A stretch of DNA of 64,000 nt from Thermoanaerobaculia bacterium (GCA_022823665.1 JAJEHN010000019.1:156334-220333); one strand, 5' to 3'. Shown: positions 1-9,537, counted from the first letter of the stretch. Made by a program: numbers and translations. Notes: generated by a model not told the origin, from the sequence alone.

Positions 1-386
1 GTGAGCCAACTGTTCGAACGGAAGGCCGCGTTCTCGTAGCCGAGCTCGCGGAGGATCTCGGGCAGGGTGGGCACGTCGTCGCGCAGGTGGGCGCGGGCGC
101 TGTGCCAACTGCCGTGACGCCAGGGCTGCTGGCCGGTGAACAGCGACGCCATGGACGGCACCGTCCAGCTCGAGGTGGTGATCGCCGTACCGGACCAGTC
201 CGCCCCGGCTGCGAGGCGATCCAGGTTCGGCATCAGGCCCGTGCCGACCAGGTCGGCGCGCAACGCGTCGATGGTGATCAGCACGATAGGCCCGCGGTGG
301 ACCGGCGGCGCCTCGGCGCAGCCCGTCCACAGGGCCGCGGCGCCGAGCGCTAGCGACAGGTGGACTCCGGCTCGGCGCGGCCTCAT
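1..386 (-). CDS. Sulfatase-like lipoprotein, 3' part off the window edge
   Basis: The reading frame starts at an ATG at 386 and runs off the left edge, so only about the first 128 residues are visible. It opens with a basic, hydrophobic leader that ends in a Cys near residue 18 (ALWTGCAEAPP), consistent with a lipoprotein. Next come the sulfatase/alkaline-phosphatase-superfamily metal strand (IVLITIDALRADLVG), MPNLDRLA, and the active-site segment TVPSMASLFTG. In true type I sulfatases this segment is C/S-x-P-S-R; here the nucleophile position is Thr and the Arg is Met. It may therefore be a sulfatase-fold phosphohydrolase rather than a formylglycine sulfatase. The substrate cannot be told. 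Confidence 0.8.
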   Translation of the reverse strand, partial: MRPRRAGVHLSLALGAAALWTGCAEAPPVHRGPIVLITIDALRADLVGTGLMPNLDRLAAGADWSGTAITTSSWTVPSMASLFTGQQPWRHGSWHSARAHLRDDVPTLPEILRELGYENAAFRSNSWL

Positions 387-461
387 GCGGCTACACTATG
401 GCCGTACTCGGGAGGCGGGGATCCCGCGCCGGGCAAAGAGGGTGGCGGCGTTCGGGTTGCC

Positions 462-1817
462 TCAGTTCTTTCGAGCGCGCAGTCGGATGTCGCTGTAGGT
501 CCAGCCCCACTGCGGCGGCTCGATCTCCTCGGTGCCGTCGCTGCCCATGACCAGGATCAGTCGATCGGAGGCGGCAAACGAGAGCGAGTCGACGTTTGCC
601 GTGCCCCGGGAGCAGAACCGCGTCTCCTGGCTGTCCGTCACGCAGAGGGATACCTCCCCGCCGGCGTTGTAGCTGTAGCTCAGCCGGTACGTCTGATTCC
701 GCGCCAACGCCCGCGGCAGGACGAGGCGGGCCTTGTCGGTGTGGGTGACACCCAGGCCGTGGCGGACGAACAGGTCGCTTCGACGCTGAACCGTGAATCC
801 GAGCAGGTCTCTGTGGCGGTTGATGCCGAGCCAGAAGATCTGGGCCCCTGCCGGGTCGATGCTGGTCGTGCGCAGGTTGAACTCCAGCTCGACGGAGCGA
901 TAGCTGCCGGCCTCCAGGGCGGCGCGGAAGATGTACTGGAGGTCCTGCCTTCTCACCGTGTGGCTCGTTCGGTCCGGACTCAGACAGGTCCAGCCGCTGG
1001 GGCAACCGGCGGGCGGCGGCGGGTCCGGCGTTTCCGGGTCCGGTGTCGCCGGTGGCTCGTCGTATCCGGGCGGCCTCAGGCTCGACACGCCGCTCTGAGA
1101 CGGCTCCAGCACGGTCAGCCTGTCGTTCCTGTCGTCCGAAACGAGAGCCGCCACGTAGAAGCTGTCGCCGCAGTTGGTCGAGATGGTGTAGCGATCGCCA
1201 AGCTCCACGCCGACCACCTTGAGCACGTCGGCCACGTAGGTCAGGGACAGGGGCGGGTGCCTCAGGACGCTCGACTCCCGGGCCCAGTAGCCTTCGCGGC
1301 TGCGGACCCGGTGCTCGCAGGTGTTGGTCGAATGGGAGAGGTTCAGGATCGCGTAGTCGGAACGATCGTAGGAGTCGCGGCGCAGTCCGGTCACATAGGC
1401 CCAGTTGCCGCCGCGGATGAGGCTCTCCGAGTCGACGATCGGGACCTGCTGGCGCAGACCGACCCGGCTGCCGCTCGAGTTCAGGGGCATCAGGTACGCC
1501 TGGAAGGTGAGCTCGCCGTGGGCCGTCAGCTCGACCATCGCGGGACCGCCGCCGGCGAGCTCCGAGTAGACCATCGTGCGTCCGGCCGGAACGTCGATGC
1601 GGGTCGGCGAGGTCGAGCGATGGACGCCGTTGGTTCCCGCGGCGATCGGGAGAACGTCGAAGCTCTGGCCGTGGCCGGTCGGGTTGTGAACGCTGAGCAG
1701 AACTTCCCTGGCGTCGTCGCTGTCGCCGATCAGGACGTAAGACGTTCCCTGTGCCGAAAGCGCGGCGGGAACTCCGAGCAGGACTGCCAGAACCAGACCG
1801 CAGGTTTGCCTCATCAT
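462..1817 (-). CDS. Secreted protein of unknown function
   Basis: 451 codons. The frame stays open far upstream, but the start at 1817 is preceded by GGAG at a good distance and gives a clear signal peptide (MMRQTCGLVLAVLLGVPAALSAQ). The mature protein seems to have two beta-rich parts joined by a Pro/Asp-rich linker (DEPPATPDPETPDPPPP, around residue 265). The first part (about 25-255) resembles the invasin-like beta-sandwich proteins common in acidobacterial genomes, but I cannot name a family. The second part (about 285-451) begins with a Cys-Trp-Cys element (CPSGWTCLSPD) and ends with WGWTYSDIRLRARKN, which looks like a concanavalin-type fold. No catalytic motif is seen. It is divergent from the SGNH hydrolase gene at 1974. 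Confidence 0.65.
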   Translation of the reverse strand: MMRQTCGLVLAVLLGVPAALSAQGTSYVLIGDSDDAREVLLSVHNPTGHGQSFDVLPIAAGTNGVHRSTSPTRIDVPAGRTMVYSELAGGGPAMVELTAHGELTFQAYLMPLNSSGSRVGLRQQVPIVDSESLIRGGNWAYVTGLRRDSYDRSDYAILNLSHSTNTCEHRVRSREGYWARESSVLRHPPLSLTYVADVLKVVGVELGDRYTISTNCGDSFYVAALVSDDRNDRLTVLEPSQSGVSSLRPPGYDEPPATPDPETPDPPPPAGCPSGWTCLSPDRTSHTVRRQDLQYIFRAALEAGSYRSVELEFNLRTTSIDPAGAQIFWLGINRHRDLLGFTVQRRSDLFVRHGLGVTHTDKARLVLPRALARNQTYRLSYSYNAGGEVSLCVTDSQETRFCSRGTANVDSLSFAASDRLILVMGSDGTEEIEPPQWGWTYSDIRLRARKN

Positions 1818-1886
1818 TCCGTTCTTCTCCTCAAGGACGCGATGGGCCCCCAGTCCGAGGACAACTGCCAAGGAAAACTCACAGTA

Positions 1887-1902
1887 TGTGCAAACATGCA
1901 CA
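1887..1902. promoter_or_regulatory. Perfect inverted repeat in the divergent intergenic region
   Basis: TGTGCA-AACA-TGCACA: two perfect 6-bp arms around a 4-bp spacer. It sits in the roughly 155-bp gap between the divergent genes starting at 1817 (minus) and 1974 (plus). This gap is visibly more AT-rich than its surroundings. Size and placement suit a dimeric repressor or activator operator. No regulator gene is adjacent, so the binding protein is unknown. Confidence 0.45.
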
Positions 1903-1973
1903 ATAGCACATAATCCAGGAAGAAGGAACCCATCTGACGGTCCGAACCCGGCGCTTTGTAGGATGGCCGCCCA

Positions 1974-3152
1974 TTGGCCGGTAGCTACCTCATCGGGTCC
2001 CCTGGCAGCGCACCGCGGGCCCTCCGGCTCGCCGTCGCGACTCTCGTCGGCGCCATCACGTTCGGTGCCTCCGCCACGGCCCAGACGCCGAGCCGCTGCA
2101 AGGCGTTCGGCGACAGCATCACGGCCGGCGTGGGCGACGATCCGGGGCGGGAGGCGTCCGGCTACCCGCCGCGCCTGGAGGAACTGGTTCCCGGGCTCGT
2201 CGTCGACAACCGCGGCGTGGGCGCCGAGCGGACGCCGGAGGGGCTGGCGCGCATCGACGGCGTGCTCGCGGAGCCCGGCGACTGTCTGCTGCTGATGGAA
2301 GGCACGAACGACATCAGCCGCGGAATCTCGCCGGAGACGACCCTGTTCAACCTGGACCGGATGGCCTCGCGGGCGGCCGAAGCCGGGCGCGCGCCGTACC
2401 ACGCGACGTTGATTCCACGCCTGCTGAATGCCCGTTTCGACCCGAACAACGTGGACAACCAGGACCTCGTTCAGGCGATCCGGCGGCTGGCCGCGGAGCG
2501 CGGCCGCGGCCTGGTCGATCCGTTCGAGGTGTTCAGTACCCGGCCGCGGCTGTTCCGGGAGTACTACTACGCGGGAGAGGAGGACCCCGTTGGGCACCCG
2601 AACGGACCGGGTTACGACCTGCTGGCGGCGGTCTTCGCCGACGTCCTCCTCGGGACGGACACCGTGCCGCCCGTGCCCACGCGGCTCGAACCGGCGCACG
2701 GCGCGATTCAGATCCCGGCCGAAGCCGCGGTGGAAGTGGAGGTGACGGATTTCGGCAGCGACATCGTGGAAGGGTCGGCAACGCTCGTGGTCGGGGGCGC
2801 GCCGGCGCCGGCACCTGTCGTGGACGACGATGGACGCCGTCTGCACTGGAGCTACAAGCCGCCCGTCCCCTTGAGCGGCGTGGTCACGATGACCCTTCGC
2901 GCATGGGATCTGAACGGGAACGTCTTCAACCGGTTGCTCGGCCGCTTCCAGGTCCACGGCGCGGTCATTCCGCCGGGCGACGTGGACCGGGACGGACGGG
3001 TCACCGGCTCGGATCTGGTCCGCCTCGGCCTGGCGTTCGGCGCCGGCGCGAGTTCGCGGCGCTACGACGCCGACGCCGATCTCGACGGCAGCGGTCAGGT
3101 CGACGGCGAGGACCTGGCCGTCCTCGCCGCCAACTTCGGCGCCGGCGTCTGA
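1974..3152 (+). CDS. Secreted SGNH/GDSL hydrolase with C-terminal dockerin-like domain
   Basis: 392 codons from a TTG start; a stop at 1959 leaves no upstream alternative. A signal peptide (about residues 14-37) is followed by a GDSIT block with the nucleophile Ser48. EGTND gives block III, and a late D-x-x-G-H-P-N segment (EEDPVGHPNGPGYD) supplies the Asp/His pair. This makes it an SGNH hydrolase: an esterase, lipase or acetyl-xylan-esterase-like enzyme acting outside the cytoplasm. Residues about 230-330 look like an Ig/FN3-type spacer. The last ~60 residues carry two EF-hand-like loops (DVDRDGRVTGSD and DADLDGSGQVDGED), each followed by a short helix, as in type I dockerins. No cohesin is visible in the window. 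Confidence 0.85.
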   Translation: MAGSYLIGSPGSAPRALRLAVATLVGAITFGASATAQTPSRCKAFGDSITAGVGDDPGREASGYPPRLEELVPGLVVDNRGVGAERTPEGLARIDGVLAEPGDCLLLMEGTNDISRGISPETTLFNLDRMASRAAEAGRAPYHATLIPRLLNARFDPNNVDNQDLVQAIRRLAAERGRGLVDPFEVFSTRPRLFREYYYAGEEDPVGHPNGPGYDLLAAVFADVLLGTDTVPPVPTRLEPAHGAIQIPAEAAVEVEVTDFGSDIVEGSATLVVGGAPAPAPVVDDDGRRLHWSYKPPVPLSGVVTMTLRAWDLNGNVFNRLLGRFQVHGAVIPPGDVDRDGRVTGSDLVRLGLAFGAGASSRRYDADADLDGSGQVDGEDLAVLAANFGAGV

Positions 3153-3164
3153 AAGGCGCTCCGG

Positions 3165-4229
3165 ATGCAGCTCGGCATCCTCGGCCTGCCGAAGGCGGGC
3201 AAGACGGCGCTCTTCAACGCGCTGACGGCCTCGCGTCAGGAGACCGCGAAGTTCAAGGCGTCCAGGACGACGAACCTCGGCGTCGCGCACGTCGACGATC
3301 CGCGCCTGGAGAGGCTCCGCGAGCTCTACGACCCGCGGCGCCACGTGCCGGCGCAGGTGCGGTTCGTGGACGTCCCGGGCATCGACCGCGGCCGGGGCGA
3401 GACCCTCGACCTGGCCGAGTTGCGGATGATGGACGCCCTCGTTCACGTCGTGCGCGCGTTCGAGGATCCGGAACTCGTCCATCCGGCCGGCGGCGTCGAC
3501 CCGGCGCGCGACGTCGCCGCGGTCGACCTGGAGCTGATCCTCGCGGACTACGAGCTGGTCGAGCGCCGGCTCGAGCGCCTGGTCCAGGCCGCGAAGCGGG
3601 GCCTCACCGACCAGGAGAAGCGCGAGCGCGCACTCCTGTCCGGGCGTGTTCTTCCCGCGCTCGAAGCGGAGACGTCGCTGCGGTCGATGGCGTTCGGCGA
3701 CGATGAAGAGAAGCAGTTGCGGGGCTACGGACTGCTGTCCCTGAAGCCGATGCTGGTCGTGCTCAACGTCGACGAGGAGGTCGCGGGGGACCGGGAGGCG
3801 ATCGCCGGTCTCGAGTTTCCGCCCGGCGCCGACGGGTTGGCCGTCAGCGCTGCCCTCGAAGAGGAGATCTCGCGCCTCGAGCCGGAGGACCGCGGCGCCT
3901 TTGTGGCTGAAGCGGGCCTGGACGAGCCCAGCGCGGTGCGCGTGGTGAGGGCGGGCTACCGCCTCCTGGGGCTGATCTCCTTCTTCACCGTCGGCGAGGA
4001 CGAGGTGCGTGCCTGGACCATTCGCCGCGGCGACACGGCCGGAACCGCGGCCGGGGCCGTTCATTCGGACATCGAACGCGGCTTCATCCGCGCCGAGGTC
4101 GTCGACTGGCGGGAGCTGATCGACGCCGGCTCGCTGGCGGCCTGCCGGGACCGCGGAACCTTGCGCCTGGAGGGCCGGGGCTACCCGGTGCGGGACGGCG
4201 AGGTCGTTCACTTCCGCTTCAACGTGTGA
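3165..4229 (+). CDS. ychF: YchF/OLA1-type translation-associated ATPase
   Basis: 354 codons, close to the usual ~363. The N-terminus has the P-loop GLPKAGKT (canonical YchF has GLPNVGKS), then VDVPGI (G3) and NVDE at the nucleotide-specificity position, where YchF reads N-x-x-E and so prefers ATP. The C-terminal ~85 residues are the classic YchF TGS-like end: AWTIRRGDTA, IERGFIRAEV and a final VRDGEVVHFRFNV. YchF binds ribosomes and is linked to stress responses. The P-loop has Lys-Ala for Asn-Val and the middle domain is shorter than in E. coli, so this is a divergent member. It lies 12 bp after the SGNH hydrolase and 10 bp before aat, probably co-transcribed with aat. Confidence 0.9.
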   Translation: MQLGILGLPKAGKTALFNALTASRQETAKFKASRTTNLGVAHVDDPRLERLRELYDPRRHVPAQVRFVDVPGIDRGRGETLDLAELRMMDALVHVVRAFEDPELVHPAGGVDPARDVAAVDLELILADYELVERRLERLVQAAKRGLTDQEKRERALLSGRVLPALEAETSLRSMAFGDDEEKQLRGYGLLSLKPMLVVLNVDEEVAGDREAIAGLEFPPGADGLAVSAALEEEISRLEPEDRGAFVAEAGLDEPSAVRVVRAGYRLLGLISFFTVGEDEVRAWTIRRGDTAGTAAGAVHSDIERGFIRAEVVDWRELIDAGSLAACRDRGTLRLEGRGYPVRDGEVVHFRFNV

Positions 4230-4239
4230 GCTGCCGGCG

Positions 4240-4935
4240 ATGAACCGGCCGGGCCCCTTCCTGCTCGACGAACGGAGCCTGGACTTCCCGTCTCCGGAGC
4301 TGGCGGATCCGAGCGGCCTGCTGGCGGTGGGCGGCGACCTCGAACCGGAGCGCGTGCTGGCCGCCTACACGGCGGGCATCTTCCCCTGGCCGCTCCTGGG
4401 CGTCGACGGACCCATGCTCTGGTTCTCGCCCGACCCGCGGCTGGTGCTCTATCCGGAGCGGTTCCGGGTTTCGCGGAGCCTCCGCAAGGAACTGCGGCAT
4501 GGTCGCTTCGAGGTCACGGTCGACACGCGTTTCCGTGAGGTCATGGCCGCCTGCGCGGAGGACCGTTCGGGCAGGCCGGGCACCTGGATCACGCAGCCTC
4601 TGATCGATGCGTTCGATCGCCTGCACCGCGGGGGGTTCGCGCACTCGGTCGAGTGTCTCGCGGACGGCGAGCTGGCCGGCGGCCTCTACGGGGTCGCCGT
4701 CGGCGGCGCGTTCTTCGGCGAGTCGATGTTCACGCGGCGTTCGAACGCGTCCAAGGTCGCCCTGGTTCACCTTGTCGACCGTCTGCGGAACTGGGGTTTC
4801 GCCTTCATCGATTGCCAGCAGGTCACCGAGCATCTCCTGCGCTTCGGAGCCGAGGAGATCGCGCGAACCCGCTTCCTGGACGAACTGGCGGCCGCCGTCG
4901 CGCTACGCGGCCGCCCCGGCTCCTGGCGGAGTTAG
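4240..4935 (+). CDS. aat: Leucyl/phenylalanyl-tRNA--protein transferase
   Basis: 231 codons, the usual family length. Aat transfers Leu or Phe from aminoacyl-tRNA to N-terminal Arg/Lys of proteins, marking them for the N-degron (ClpS/ClpAP) pathway in the cytoplasm. Family signatures are all visible: FPSPELADPSGLLAVGGDL near the N-terminus, GIFPW, LWFSPDPR, GTWITQPLIDAF, the GGLYGVAVGGAFFGESMF core, and FIDCQQVTEHL. Its last 33 bases overlap the 3' end of the convergent regulator gene at 4903. Confidence 0.95.
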   Translation: MNRPGPFLLDERSLDFPSPELADPSGLLAVGGDLEPERVLAAYTAGIFPWPLLGVDGPMLWFSPDPRLVLYPERFRVSRSLRKELRHGRFEVTVDTRFREVMAACAEDRSGRPGTWITQPLIDAFDRLHRGGFAHSVECLADGELAGGLYGVAVGGAFFGESMFTRRSNASKVALVHLVDRLRNWGFAFIDCQQVTEHLLRFGAEEIARTRFLDELAAAVALRGRPGSWRS

Positions 4936-5916
4936 CCGGGCGCGCGGACCTTCCTCGACGAGCTGCGCCAACCGCCCGAGCACGGCGTCGCCGATCATGG
5001 CGCTCACTTCGGTCTGGAAGACGAGGATTTCGTCCTCCGCGCCGTCGTAGGCCTCGGTCCACAGCACGGTGCCGTCCTTCGCGAGCAGCAGGCGCGCCCA
5101 CACGCGCAGCGTGCCCTGCTCGCGCTGAACGCGGCCGTCGAGGACGAAGTCGGCATGGACACCGGGCACGGCCGCGCCGGTATCCACGTCGGGCCCGGCG
5201 TCCTGGGCCACGACCGCGAGGTTCTGCGAGCCGTGGCGGGCGAGTGAGGTGATGAGTTCCTGGGCCAGGGCCTGGCGGAAGGGCTCGGCCCCGGTCCAGT
5301 TCTCGAGGGCGGCGAAGGGCAGGACCGCAAGTACCTGGCGCGGCGGCTCGTTCGCGGTGCCGGGCCGGGAGTCCAGGGCATGCCAGATCAGGACCGTGAG
5401 GACGATTCCAAGGGCCGCGCCCGCCGCTGCGAGCACTGCGGCCGCGATCCGTCGAGACCGGGGCCGGGGCTTCGGGGCGGCCGGCGCGGCCCGCGGAGCC
5501 GGCAGCCGCGGATCACCTTTCCGAACTTCCATCACCGGCTGGAGGAATCGATAGCCGATCCGCGGAAGCGTCTCGATGTAGCGGGGAGCCTCCGCGCTGT
5601 CCCCGAGCGCCACCCGAATGCGTTTGACGCAGGAGTTCATGCTCTGGTCGAACTCGACGTGGATCTCGTCGGGCCAGAGGTGCCGCCGAACCGCCGCGCG
5701 CGAGACGACGGCGCCGCGGCTGGCGATCAGCAGGTGAAGCAGCTTGGCCGGCTGCGGCTGGAGCCGGATCGACTCCCTGTCGCCGTGCAGTTCGAGCGTC
5801 TCGGGATCGAACTCGAAGTTGCCGAAACGCAGGCGGCGCGGCCGGCCGCGGGCGGTGACCCGGCGCTTGCCGCGCCTGGGCGCTGCCTCTTGCGACGTGC
5901 CGTTACCGCGCTGCAT
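4903..5916 (-). CDS. CadC/ToxR-like membrane winged-helix regulator with FlgO/TolB-like periplasmic domain
   Basis: 337 codons. Residues about 28-110 form an OmpR/PhoB-type winged helix (FGNFEFDPETLELH, LQPQPAKLLHLLI, VVSRAAVRRHLWPDEIHVEFDQSMNSCVKRIR, YIETLPRIGYRF). A basic stretch is followed by one membrane segment (about 150-172), and the rest should be periplasmic. That part starts QVLAVLPFAALEN and resembles the N-terminal domain of TolB/FlgO found in many one-component regulators. It should therefore act as a membrane-bound transcription factor without phosphorelay. The ligand is unknown. A shorter homologue lies at 23368. Confidence 0.85.
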   Translation of the reverse strand: MQRGNGTSQEAAPRRGKRRVTARGRPRRLRFGNFEFDPETLELHGDRESIRLQPQPAKLLHLLIASRGAVVSRAAVRRHLWPDEIHVEFDQSMNSCVKRIRVALGDSAEAPRYIETLPRIGYRFLQPVMEVRKGDPRLPAPRAAPAAPKPRPRSRRIAAAVLAAAGAALGIVLTVLIWHALDSRPGTANEPPRQVLAVLPFAALENWTGAEPFRQALAQELITSLARHGSQNLAVVAQDAGPDVDTGAAVPGVHADFVLDGRVQREQGTLRVWARLLLAKDGTVLWTEAYDGAEDEILVFQTEVSAMIGDAVLGRLAQLVEEGPRARLTPPGAGAAA

Positions 5917-6131
5917 GGGCTGGCTTCTCGACTGCTACGTGGGGCGAACGTTCCCTGCGCCGGGAGGCCGGCCGCCGCGAGCGCGGGACCGGCCCCCGAG
6001 TTTTCGATAACTCTAAAGGACACTACGTTCGGAGCATTCCGTCCGATGCGTGACGCTTGGCTGACCAGTGTCTGACCGCCGGGGCCCTCCCATTTTGGGG
6101 GTGCGTTCGCTCTCCGGGCGCGGCGCAATGA

Positions 6132-6164
6132 CCTGTAAGTTACTGGCGGGGTTGCACTTACGGG
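6132..6164. promoter_or_regulatory. Imperfect inverted repeat upstream of the membrane regulator
   Basis: Arms CCTGTAAGT and ACTTACGGG (8 of 9 complementary), 15 bp apart, lie between the regulator start (5916) and the T-tract end of the structured RNA (6192). Overlapping the right arm is a plausible plus-strand sigma70 promoter: TTGCAC at 6152, 17 bp, TAGGTT at 6175. That promoter would fire rightwards, antisense into the RNA gene. Both readings come from sequence only. Confidence 0.3.
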
Positions 6165-6191
6165 CGTACCGTGCTAGGTTTCCGCCGGGCC

Positions 6192-6810
6192 AAAAAAAGA
6201 GGATAGGGACCGCTTCAGGATTCTCACCCGAATCGACCTCAGCCTCTCACCCCACCGTTCGCATCTCTCAGACCTCTACAGCTTGGCGGGCATGGGTCTT
6301 GGAGCGCGAGCGCGCCACCAGCCGGGGACTCACCGAAGCCTGGCCTTTGCCGGCCTGACGCCTGCGGGGCACTCCGTCGCTCGACTGGTCGGGTCTCACG
6401 ACGAAGCCCCCGTAGGGTCTGCCGACTAGGCGCTTCAGTTGCCGGTCGGCCATTCAGTTGCTGCCGGGCAACTTTCCGGCCGTCCGCTTCCCTGAAGCCG
6501 CCTTCCCATTAGCGTCTCCGGCAGGCTTTCGCCCTTCGGCGCCGCTCCCGGGAAGACTGTCGGCCACGGGAGCCACTCGATGACTGGAGCTTTTCGGAAT
6601 CCGGTTTCCCTTTGGCTTGCGCCTCCGGTTCCCCCAACTCCCAGCGGCTCCTGCCGCCGAGCCCGGCGTCCGAGTCTTGACCTTCCTCCCTTCGCCTTTG
6701 ACTGGCGCCCACCACGCGAACGTGACTTTCGCCCTTCTCAGGCTCCGATCCGAAGGTCGCGTCTCAGGACCGGTGGATCAGGATGCGATTCTTGGTCACA
6801 GTCCCTATCC
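6192..6810 (-). ncRNA. Large (~619 nt) structured non-coding RNA, class unassigned
   Basis: No convincing reading frame spans this stretch, but it is full of RNA structure on the minus strand. The first transcribed bases (6810-6801, GGATAGGGAC) pair perfectly with 6210-6201 (GTCCCTATCC), closing a 610-nt molecule. A run of seven T (complement of 6192-6198) follows the closing arm directly. Internal hairpins include a UUCG loop at 6713-6724, AGGA loop on a 5-bp GC stem at 6644-6657, GCAA tetraloop at 6614-6623 enclosed by arms 6596-6604/6625-6632, GAAA tetraloop at 6523-6534, 6486-6498, 6456-6473, 6421-6426/6445-6450 and a two-part stem 6366-6379/6399-6410. The GNRA loops exist only on this strand. 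Two 6-7-bp complementary pairs (6782-6788/6259-6265 and 6771-6776/6252-6257) cross each other, suggesting a pseudoknot or alternative folds. I see no hallmark of RNase P, tmRNA, SRP, 6S or group I/II introns. Confidence 0.75.
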
Positions 6811-6817
6811 GCGAAAC

Positions 6818-6847
6818 AACGTACAGGCCGTATGAAGGGTGTGTCAA
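6818..6847 (-). promoter_or_regulatory. Sigma70-type promoter of the structured RNA
   Basis: On the minus strand, a perfect -35 box TTGACA (complement of 6842-6847) is separated by 18 bp from TACGTT (complement of 6818-6823), a fair -10 box. Seven bases further lies 6810, the first base of the closing stem of the RNA. The predicted start therefore coincides with the structural 5' end. Confidence 0.65.
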
Positions 6848-7031
6848 GACGGTGTTCTTCTCCGGTGGCGGGGCGGGCGGCTCGGTTCGGCCGTAAGTGT
6901 TTTCATTGCCGTTACTTGCCGCTCCCGGAACCCGGTTGAAGCGTTCTGGAAGGCACTGCGGAATACCTGCGGATTCTCCGAATCCTCCGCACCGGCGGTC
7001 TGGAAGGGGGGCCTTGACCGGGTCGCGGACA

Positions 7032-7107
7032 TGGTGCCCAGGGGCGGATTCGAACCACCGACACCCTGATTTTCAGTCAGGTGCTCTACCAACTGAGCTA
7101 CCTGGGC
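7032..7107 (-). tRNA. tRNA-Phe (GAA)
   Basis: A 76-nt cloverleaf with encoded CCA. The acceptor stem is GCCCAGG/CCTGGGC, the D-arm reads TAGCTCAGTTGGTAGAGC, and the anticodon stem-loop is CCTGA-CTGAAAA-TCAGG (anticodon GAA). The T-arm contains GGTTCGAATCC. A hairpin at 6968-6991 (GGATTC-GGA-GAATCC on this strand, extended across a bulge) lies 40 nt downstream and may end the transcript before the structured RNA's own promoter. Confidence 0.98.
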
Positions 7108-7166
7108 AGCGTCGCGCGGGCCGCACGATGGAGACGGTTTCTAGCAGCTTGCGCCGTCGGAGCGCA

Positions 7167-8797
<1,631 letters not shown>

Positions 8798-8798
<1 letters not shown>

Positions 8799-9445
8799 TG
8801 TCACCGGTCCGGGCTGCGGCGCTGGCGACCGTCGTCGCCTCCGCGGTCGGCTTCGGCGCGGCCGCGGCGCCGGCCGCCGACGACCCGTGGCAGGTCCTGG
8901 AAGACTTCCGCCGGGTGCTTGACGACTCGGGTCCCCTGTCGGCCGGTTTCGTGCAGACCTTCGTACCCTTCGGCTTCGCGCCCGAGGACGGGGAAACCGA
9001 GCGCGGCAATCTCGCCATCGACCTCCCCGGCTGCCTGCGCTGGGACTACTTCCCGCCGTTCGAGAAGGCGTTTCTGCTCTGCGGACGCACGGTCCACCAC
9101 TGGAATCCCGGCGAGACGGTCGGCCAGCGCTACGACCTCTCGGAACAGCCCGCGCCCGGCCTCGACTTCTTCCTGCTGACGACCAGCGACCTCCGGGACC
9201 GTTACGAGGCGGAGCTGGACACGGCGGAAGGGAACCGCCTGCGCCTCGTCCTGCGGCCGCTCAAGCCGAGCGAGGACGTGGTGGAAGTGCAGGTGGTGAT
9301 CGACGCCGGGGACCAGCGGTTGCGCGAACTGACCTACTACGACGCCCAGCGGAACGAGAACCGTTTTCGGGTCGGCGACTACCGCTCCGGCGCGCCGCCC
9401 GGTCGCTTCGAACCGCCGCCGGGCATCGACTGGGACGAACCGTAG
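8798..9445 (+). CDS. lolA: LolA-like outer-membrane lipoprotein carrier
   Basis: 215 codons. The ATG shares one base with the purH stop (TGATG). A signal peptide (about 1-26, ending AAAAPAA) leads to a periplasmic domain with the LolA/LolB beta-sandwich pattern: LSAGFVQTFVPF, RGNLAIDLPGCLRWDYFPPFEKAFLLCGRTVHHWNP, LSEQPAPGLDFFL and the late YYDAQRNENRFRVGDYR. LolA ferries lipoproteins from the inner to the outer membrane. Identity as LolA rather than a related sorting protein is by pattern only. A repeat copy begins shortly after the stop. Confidence 0.75.
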
Positions 9446-9454
9446 AAGGTCGCC

Positions 9455-9537
9455 GGCTGGCGCCGGCGGCAGCTTCAAACCGGGCCTCGCCGCTGCGCGG
9501 CGATGCCCGGAGCGGGTCAGAAGACCCGCGCACCCAG
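9455..9537 (-). repeat. Palindromic repeat copy A (minus orientation)
   Basis: Starts within 10 bp of the lolA stop. Read on the minus strand it has the family start CTGGGTGCGCGGGTC, hairpin 1 GCGGGTC-TTCT-GACCCGC, and further inverted repeats, including CGCCGC-TGC-GCGGCG at about 9488-9502. Copies A and B face away from each other across about 100 bp with no gene. Confidence 0.85.

Noticed and set aside
1818..4211. Extension of the 451-codon secreted protein to a 1249-codon frame
   Set aside because: Would be antisense to the SGNH hydrolase and ychF, and would bury a good signal peptide and ribosome site at 1817.
6192..6810. RNase P RNA, tmRNA or group II intron as the identity of the structured RNA
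   Set aside because: No AGGAAAGTC or ACAGAA/GGCTTA core elements of RNase P, no tRNA-like ends or tag peptide of tmRNA, and no domain V AGC/GAAA helix of group II introns.
6268..6939. Several 60-120-codon frames across the structured RNA (both strands)
   Set aside because: None has a ribosome site or plausible composition; they overlap the promoter and the hairpins of the RNA.
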